This document shows, in pieces, positions 58,888 through 64,000 of a DNA stretch of 64,000 bases. The DNA lies in assembly GCF_030817595.1 (NCBI RefSeq), contig NZ_JAUSZN010000001.1:5754001-5818000 (forward strand), in the 5' to 3' direction. A program made the translations under genes and the position numbers. Source of the DNA: Neobacillus niacini. GTDB taxonomy: Bacteria; Bacillota; Bacilli; Bacillales; Cytobacillaceae. The first letter of the stretch is position 1, and each line of letters begins with the position of its first letter. The notes below the pieces were generated by a model, which had not been told where the DNA came from, did no database searches, and was given only the letters and a program-made list of their open reading frames with translations.

Positions 58888-60184
58888 CGTGATTGGTGTC
58901 GGACTTGGTCCGTTTAATCTGGGTATGGCTGCCCTTATAGATGAAACAGGCGGAATGGACGCTTTGTTTTTTGATCAAAAACCGGAGTTTGCCTGGCATG
59001 AAGGATTACTAATCGAAGGAACGACTCTTCAGGTTCCTTTTATGGCGGATGCCGTTACAATGGTGAATCCAGCGAGCAAATACAGCTTTTTGAATTATTT
59101 GCATCACCAGAAACGGCTGTACCACTTCTATTTTTTGGAATCGTTCCATATACCCCGCAGAGAATATAACCATTACCTCCAATGGGTTTCAAAGCAGCTG
59201 TCATCATGCCGGTTCAGCAAAAGAGTCATTGATGCAGCCGAGCATGCGGATGGCTATGAAGTTAGTGTAGAAGATGTTTTGACAGGACATGTGGAGACTT
59301 ATTACGCGAAGCATGTGGTTCTGGGAATGGGAAGTGCCCCGAATCTGCCGGAATGGACGGCGGCAGGCAGCCGGAATCTCTATCATTCTTCTGAGTTTTT
59401 GCAAAGAAGGAATGAAGCACTGGGAGAGACAGTCACAGTAATTGGCTCAGGGCAAAGTGCAGCAGAGGTTTTCCTTGAGCTTTTAAAAGAGCAGGTAACT
59501 GCGGGTTATAAGCTGAATTGGCTAACACGTACAGACGGTTTCTTTCCGATGGAATATTCCAAGCTCGGGCTTGAACATTTTTCACCTGATTACACGGATT
59601 ATTTTTACCGCTTGCCTCAAAGCCTGAAGGATGAAGTTGTGTCGAAGCAGGATCCACTTTATAAGGGAATAAGCGCAGATACAATTGCAGACATTTACGA
59701 TCTATTATATGAAAGAACGATCGCCGGACAAAAGCCGGACGTACAGCTCCTTGCCAAAACGGCGGTTAAAGATATCTCAGAATATGGCGGTGGCTTGGAG
59801 CTCGACTGTTATCACTGGGAGGAGGGTGAATCGTTTAAGGTTGAAACAGATACTGTTATCGCTGCAACAGGATACAAAACCCTCTGGCCTAAAGCATTCA
59901 GCAGCCTAGCTCATTCGATGAAATGGGACGAAGCAGGACGCCCTGTTATTTCGAGAAACTATCAGGTCGAAATGCATGAGCCAAGGGATGAGCACAAGGT
60001 GTTTATTCAAAACGGCGAGCTTCATACCCATGGGGTAGGAGCGCCTGATTTGGGGCTTGGTGCTTATCGGAATGCCGTTATCATAAATTCGATTGCCGGT
60101 AAAACAATGTTTGAGATTCCGGAAAAAAATGTCTTTCAGCACTTTGGGATCCACCATCTTGCCCGGAAGAAACAAACCGTATAG
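58877..60184 (+). CDS. rhbE: Diamine N-monooxygenase (RhbE/IucD type)
   Basis: FAD/NADPH flavoprotein that N-hydroxylates the primary amine (here presumably 1,3-diaminopropane). 435 aa from GTG 58877 with AAGGAGG 7 nt upstream. FAD loop IGVGLGPFNLGMAAL at residue 6, QVPFMADAVTMVNPASKYSFLNYL near 53, NADPH loop VIGSGQSAAEVFLELL near 195 and ATGYK near 335. Strong agreement with the lysine/ornithine N-hydroxylase family. Confidence 0.92.
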   Translation: MVYDVIGVGLGPFNLGMAALIDETGGMDALFFDQKPEFAWHEGLLIEGTTLQVPFMADAVTMVNPASKYSFLNYLHHQKRLYHFYFLESFHIPRREYNHYLQWVSKQLSSCRFSKRVIDAAEHADGYEVSVEDVLTGHVETYYAKHVVLGMGSAPNLPEWTAAGSRNLYHSSEFLQRRNEALGETVTVIGSGQSAAEVFLELLKEQVTAGYKLNWLTRTDGFFPMEYSKLGLEHFSPDYTDYFYRLPQSLKDEVVSKQDPLYKGISADTIADIYDLLYERTIAGQKPDVQLLAKTAVKDISEYGGGLELDCYHWEEGESFKVETDTVIAATGYKTLWPKAFSSLAHSMKWDEAGRPVISRNYQVEMHEPRDEHKVFIQNGELHTHGVGAPDLGLGAYRNAVIINSIAGKTMFEIPEKNVFQHFGIHHLARKKQTV

Positions 60185-60197
60185 GAGAGTGAATGAA

Positions 60198-61976
60198 ATG
60201 GAAACGAACGTGAAAAAAAGGCACTGGGAAAAAGCAAACAAACGGCTGCTTGCCAAAATGATTGCAGAGTTTTTATATGAAGACATGATTTCTGCAGAGA
60301 AAACTGATGGTCTCTATCACCTTTCATTGGACGGCGGGGAGATGTACAGATTCCAGGCAGAAGAACGGCTTATGGACAGTTACTGGATAGACCCTGACTC
60401 CATTCAGATAAAAACAGGCGGTGAGTGGGTGAATGCTAAAAGCGCAGTTGCTTTTCTGCTTCAGCTGCAAAAGGAAATCGGTATCAAACCATTTACTGCC
60501 GCTTATCTGATTGAAGAATATAAACGGACGCTGCTTGCAGATGCCCATATCTTGGCCAGCCAGGAAAATCAGCGGACTGAGTCCCTTCTTGAAATCGATT
60601 ATGCCGAGCTTGAAGGGGAAATGACTGGTCATCCATGGATTACATATAACAAAGGAAGAATTGGATTTTCCTATACGGATTACCTGCAGTATGCGCCGGA
60701 ACAGAAGAAGGAGGTAAAGCTTGACTGGATAGCTGTTTCAAAAGAGAAGGGGAGCTTTCATTCAATTGAAGAAGTACAATATGAAGATTTACTGAAAAGC
60801 GAGCTGGGTGATTCTCTTTGGGTAACGTTTCAGAAGGTTCTGCATGGGGAAGGTGTTCAGCCTGAGGATTATTTCTTTATGCCCGTTCATGAATGGCAGT
60901 GGAATCATGTATTGGTACCACTCTTTTCAGAAGAGCTGTTTGAAAAGCGCATCGTTTATCTTGGAAAAGGGGAGGATATGTACCTGCCACAGCAATCCAT
61001 CAGAACGTTCGTGAACATGGAAGATAAGATGAAATATCATGTGAAGCTTCCGATGAGCATTTTGAATACACTCGTTTATCGCGGCCTCCCGTCTGAGCGG
61101 GTGGTGCTAGCACCGGAAATCACGCAGCATATTCAAGGAATCCGGAATCGTGACTCATTCTTGCGTGATACATGCAGAGTTGTGCTCCCTGGAGAAATAG
61201 CAAGCATGAACTACGCTCATCCAGATTATACAAAGCTGCAAGGGGCTCCATATCAATTCCTTGAAATGCTCGGTGTCATCTGGAGAGAAAGTATTTATTC
61301 GTTCCTGGACGAAGGGGAGCAGGCGATAACCCTGGCTGCGCTGTTATATGTTGGGGAGGATGGAAAATCTTATGTGCTTGAACTTGCCAAAAAGGCAGGC
61401 CTCAACGCAGAAGAGTGGACAAAACAGCTTTTTGATGTGCTGCTTCCGCCGCTTCTGCACTACTTATATCAATATGGAACCGTTTTTTCACCGCATGGTC
61501 AGAATACAGTTGTCATTTTAAAGGACAGCAAACCGCATCGTCTTGCCGTAAAAGATTTTGTAGATGATGTGAACATCAGTGATCAGCCGCTGTCCGAGCT
61601 GGAAAACATCTCAGCAGAGTTAAAAAGTGTGCTGAGAAGCGAGGCTCCGGAAGGACTCTGTCAATTTATTTTTACCGGATTGTTCGTATGCCACTTCCGC
61701 TATCTCGCAGACATTCTTCATCGGAGCGGGGAACTGGATGAAGCTGTTTTCTGGAACATGCTAAGAGAGACGATTCTTTCTTATCAGGCGCAATTCCCTG
61801 AACTGAAAGAACGATTTGAACTATTTGATCTGCTGAGACCATCCTTTAAGAAACTTTGCCTCAACCGGAACCGGATGATTGAATATGGATATGGCGATGG
61901 CGATGACCGGCCTCATGCTTCAGAATTTGGAAGAGTAAAAAACCCGCTGGCTGCTGGAAAGCCTGCGGTTGTTTAA
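60198..61976 (+). CDS. rhbF: IucA/IucC-family siderophore synthetase (RhbF type)
   Basis: Second NIS synthetase, expected to add the second acetylated hydroxy-diaminopropane to citrate and finish the dihydroxamate. 592 aa from ATG 60198 with AGGAGAG 9 nt upstream; the frame upstream lies within rhbE. GHPWITYNKGRIGFSYTDYLQYAPE near residue 143, PVHEWQWNHVL near 232, SIRTFVNMEDKMKYHVKLPMSI near 267, and SPHGQNTVVILKDSKPHRLAVKDF near 432. Last gene of the operon; terminator follows. Confidence 0.92.
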   Translation: METNVKKRHWEKANKRLLAKMIAEFLYEDMISAEKTDGLYHLSLDGGEMYRFQAEERLMDSYWIDPDSIQIKTGGEWVNAKSAVAFLLQLQKEIGIKPFTAAYLIEEYKRTLLADAHILASQENQRTESLLEIDYAELEGEMTGHPWITYNKGRIGFSYTDYLQYAPEQKKEVKLDWIAVSKEKGSFHSIEEVQYEDLLKSELGDSLWVTFQKVLHGEGVQPEDYFFMPVHEWQWNHVLVPLFSEELFEKRIVYLGKGEDMYLPQQSIRTFVNMEDKMKYHVKLPMSILNTLVYRGLPSERVVLAPEITQHIQGIRNRDSFLRDTCRVVLPGEIASMNYAHPDYTKLQGAPYQFLEMLGVIWRESIYSFLDEGEQAITLAALLYVGEDGKSYVLELAKKAGLNAEEWTKQLFDVLLPPLLHYLYQYGTVFSPHGQNTVVILKDSKPHRLAVKDFVDDVNISDQPLSELENISAELKSVLRSEAPEGLCQFIFTGLFVCHFRYLADILHRSGELDEAVFWNMLRETILSYQAQFPELKERFELFDLLRPSFKKLCLNRNRMIEYGYGDGDDRPHASEFGRVKNPLAAGKPAVV

Positions 61977-61999
61977 AAAAGTTAGGGTGACAGTATTCA

Positions 62000-62021
62000 A
62001 AAGGTGCTGCCACCTTTTTTT
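62000..62021 (+). terminator. Terminator of the siderophore operon
   Basis: AAGGTG-CTGC-CACCTT plus T run, 24 nt after rhbF. Confidence 0.78.
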
Positions 62022-62023
62022 GT

Positions 62024-62170
62024 TGTGCCTAACCTGCAAATCACCCAGAACATCATTGCAGCAATAAAAAGAGGAATATAAGCGATCAGACGGGAACGCT
62101 CAACATCTATTTATTTTTGGCCAAAGGTATCGACAACAAGCGGTGCAAGAAAGCCCCCGAGGTTAATCCC
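62024..62170 (-). pseudogene. Remnant of a POT-family peptide transporter
   Basis: On the minus strand one reading frame gives GINLGGFLAPLVVDTFGQK, a stop (62111-62113), then VERSRLIAYIPLFIAAMMFW. Both segments resemble conserved stretches of the proton-dependent oligopeptide transporter YclF/DtpT as I recall it (GINLGAFLAPLVVG; ERSRVIAYIPLFVA), which in an intact protein are more than 100 residues apart. So this is an internally deleted, stop-containing fragment with no start. It sits between the siderophore operon and lcfA. Confidence 0.7.
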
Positions 62171-62224
62171 CGACCGGCGGTGATTTTTTTATCGTGATAT
62201 AGTGAACATATATTGTTATTGTAA

Positions 62225-62253
62225 TTGTTTAAACAGTCTGACTATATTATAAT
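62225..62253 (+). promoter_or_regulatory. Probable sigma-A promoter of lcfA
   Basis: TTGTTT (62225-62230), 17-nt spacer, TATAAT (62248-62253). I see no obvious FadR (TetR-type) operator like that of B. subtilis lcfA. Confidence 0.6.
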
Positions 62254-62299
62254 GAAAGGGAAGTGGTAAATTGACAATAGAATAAAAAGGAGGGTTACT

Positions 62300-64000
62300 A
62301 TGTACGGATCTAAACCATGGCTCACGTCTTATCCTGAGGATATTCCTGCAGAACTGGAATTTCGAAAAGAACCTGTTCAGCAGTATTTAGTAGATGCAGC
62401 AAAGAGCTTTCCAGAAAAAACTGCAATCCATTTTATGGGCAGGGAAATGACGTATAAAGAGCTTTACGATGAAGCATTATCCTTTGCCAGCTATCTTCAG
62501 CAGATTGGTATTTCAAAAGGTGACCGAGTAGCCATTATGCTTGCCAATACACCACAATCGGTCATAAGTTATTTTGGTATACTAATGGCGGGAGGCATTG
62601 TCGTTCAAACAAATCCGTTATATACCGAACGTGAACTTGAATACCAAATGAAAGACTCCGGAGCGAAAGCGATCATCACACTCGACATCCTCTATCCACG
62701 CGCTTCTAAGGTGATGCCGCAAACTGATTTGCAGCACATTATTGTAACCGCTATCAAAGACTACTTGCCATTTCCAAAAAATTTAGTTTATCCTTTTGTC
62801 CAGAAAAAGCAATATGGAATTGTTGTTAACGTTAAACATGAAGGCAATACCCATTTATTTAAAGAAATCGTTAAAATGAAGCCTAAAAAACTCGTAGAAT
62901 ATGAATTTGATTTTGAAGAGGATGTTGCGCTGCTTCAATATACAGGCGGTACAACTGGTTCTCCAAAAGGGGTAATGCTGACACATAGGAATTTAGTAGC
63001 AAACTCCTCCATGTGTACGGCCTGGCTATATAAAGCAAAACCGGGTGAGGAATCAGTCTTAGGGATTGTTCCATTTTTCCATGTCTATGGAATGACAATC
63101 GTGATGATTTTATCGGTTATGCAGGCGTATAAAATGATTATATTACCTAAGTTCGATCCATTGACCACCTTAAAGACAATCCAAAAGCAGCGTCCTACTT
63201 TGTTTCCAGGTGCGCCAACAATTTATATCGGTCTATTAAATCATCCTGATTTGAAAAAATATGATTTATCTTCGATTGATTCCTGTCTCAGCGGTTCTGC
63301 TCCACTCCCTGTTGAGGTCCAGGAGGAGTTTGAGGCAATTACAGGCGGGAAACTCGTTGAAGGATATGGATTAACAGAATCTTCTCCAGTCACACATGCC
63401 AATTTCTTATGGGATCGTGAACGGATAAAAGGCAGCATTGGTGTTCCTTGGCCAAATACCGAAGTAAGAATCGTATCAATGGATGATGGTGAGGACATGC
63501 CGGTTGGAGAAATAGGAGAAATTATCATTAAAGGTCCTCAAATCATGAAAGGCTATTGGAACCGTCCTGAGGCTACGGAGGAAACGATAAAAGATGGCTG
63601 GCTGTATACGGGTGACCTTGGCTATATGGATGATAAAGGGTATTTTTATGTAGTAGATAGAAAGAAGGATATGATTATTGCCGGAGGATATAATATATAT
63701 CCAAGAGAAATCGAAGAAGTATTATATGAACACCCAGATGTGTTGGAGGCTGTTGCTGCGGGAATTCCAGACCCTTATCGAGGAGAAAACGTTAAAGCAT
63801 ACATTGTCTTAAAAGAAGGATCACAGATTACCTCGGATGACTTAAACCAATATGCTAGAAAATATCTAGCGGCATATAAGGCGCCAAGACTATATGAATT
63901 TAGAGAAGAATTACCGAAAACAGCGGTAGGAAAGATACTAAGAAGAACTCTGGTCGAAGAAGAAATGAGAAAAATAGAGGAAGAAAACAAAAAACATGCC
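62300..64000 (+). CDS. lcfA: Long-chain fatty acid-CoA ligase (3' end beyond window)
   Basis: Activates fatty acids to acyl-CoA for beta-oxidation. 567 codons are visible from ATG 62300 (AAGGAGGG 5 nt upstream) with no stop; the family is about 560-570 aa, so little is missing. AMP-binding motif LLQYTGGTTGSPKGVML near residue 213, EGYGLTESSPVTH near 354, GWLYTGDLGYMDDKGYFYVVDRKKDMI near 433 and a C-terminal catalytic lysine region (PKTAVGKILRR). Resumes the yshE-lcfA synteny broken by the island. Confidence 0.95.
   Translation, partial: MYGSKPWLTSYPEDIPAELEFRKEPVQQYLVDAAKSFPEKTAIHFMGREMTYKELYDEALSFASYLQQIGISKGDRVAIMLANTPQSVISYFGILMAGGIVVQTNPLYTERELEYQMKDSGAKAIITLDILYPRASKVMPQTDLQHIIVTAIKDYLPFPKNLVYPFVQKKQYGIVVNVKHEGNTHLFKEIVKMKPKKLVEYEFDFEEDVALLQYTGGTTGSPKGVMLTHRNLVANSSMCTAWLYKAKPGEESVLGIVPFFHVYGMTIVMILSVMQAYKMIILPKFDPLTTLKTIQKQRPTLFPGAPTIYIGLLNHPDLKKYDLSSIDSCLSGSAPLPVEVQEEFEAITGGKLVEGYGLTESSPVTHANFLWDRERIKGSIGVPWPNTEVRIVSMDDGEDMPVGEIGEIIIKGPQIMKGYWNRPEATEETIKDGWLYTGDLGYMDDKGYFYVVDRKKDMIIAGGYNIYPREIEEVLYEHPDVLEAVAAGIPDPYRGENVKAYIVLKEGSQITSDDLNQYARKYLAAYKAPRLYEFREELPKTAVGKILRRTLVEEEMRKIEEENKKHA

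Noticed and set aside
60093-60197. 35-codon N-terminal extension of RhbF
   Set aside because: Lies within the rhbE coding region in another frame; AGGAGAG precedes ATG 60198.

Overview
The window is a low-GC Gram-positive chromosome segment, almost certainly from a Bacillaceae member (Bacillus sensu lato; the repeats and gene order suggest something near Neobacillus/Mesobacillus, but I cannot fix the genus). Evidence: strong AGGAGG ribosome sites, TTG/GTG starts, T-box leaders, an L20 leader, sporulation genes (ytvI, ytaF, ytxC, sspI), and a gene order that follows the B. subtilis dnaE to lcfA arc almost gene for gene.

Layout. 1-9.8 kb: 3' end of dnaE, malic enzyme, a FadR-type GntR regulator set between two copies of one palindromic operator, accD-accA, pfkA-pyk, fxsA, ytvI. 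9.8-17.4 kb: ytwI, the TCA genes citZ-icd-mdh, a MaoC-like protein, phoP-phoR. 17.4-22.3 kb: polA (with a 1-nt frameshift near its 5' end as read here), mutM, ytaF, coaE. 22.3-23.1 kb: an 800-bp tandem repeat of two alternating units. 23.2-30.5 kb: NERD-domain protein, gapB with paired CcpN-type boxes, speD behind a long structured leader, a small conserved protein, nrdR, dnaB-dnaI, ytxC. 30.5-37.7 kb: thrS with a T-box bracketed by inverted intergenic repeats, infC-rpmI-rplT behind an L20-type leader (infC starts with ATT), ysdA, a TVP38-family protein, ysdB, dimeric dUTPase, ysdC. 37.7-43.3 kb: a 20-bp tandem array, sspI, ysgA, pheS-pheT behind a T-box, and a second array of the 52-bp repeat family. 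43.3-50.1 kb: rnhC, zapA, cvpA, polX, mutS2, yshE, a tiny membrane ORF.

50.1-62.2 kb is an accessory island. In B. subtilis yshE is followed directly by lcfA; here about 12 kb intervenes: an IS1182-type insertion sequence, an eight-gene NRPS-independent siderophore locus with Fur boxes (two GNAT acyltransferases, an HSL-type hydrolase, and the complete rhbABCDEF set, so a schizokinen/rhizobactin-type dihydroxamate is predicted), and a decayed peptide-transporter remnant. lcfA resumes at 62.3 kb and runs off the window.

The most interesting unexplained element is the 5' leader of speD: a good sigma-A promoter, about 140 nt of nested complementary segments, and an internal tract perfectly complementary over 8 nt to the speD ribosome-binding site. 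It looks like a translation-controlling RNA switch, conceivably for polyamine or S-adenosylmethionine control. Other points to check are the polA frameshift, the shared repeat family at two distant loci, the twin FadR-type operators, and the T-box between inverted repeats. All statements are from reading the sequence; no database search or folding program was run.
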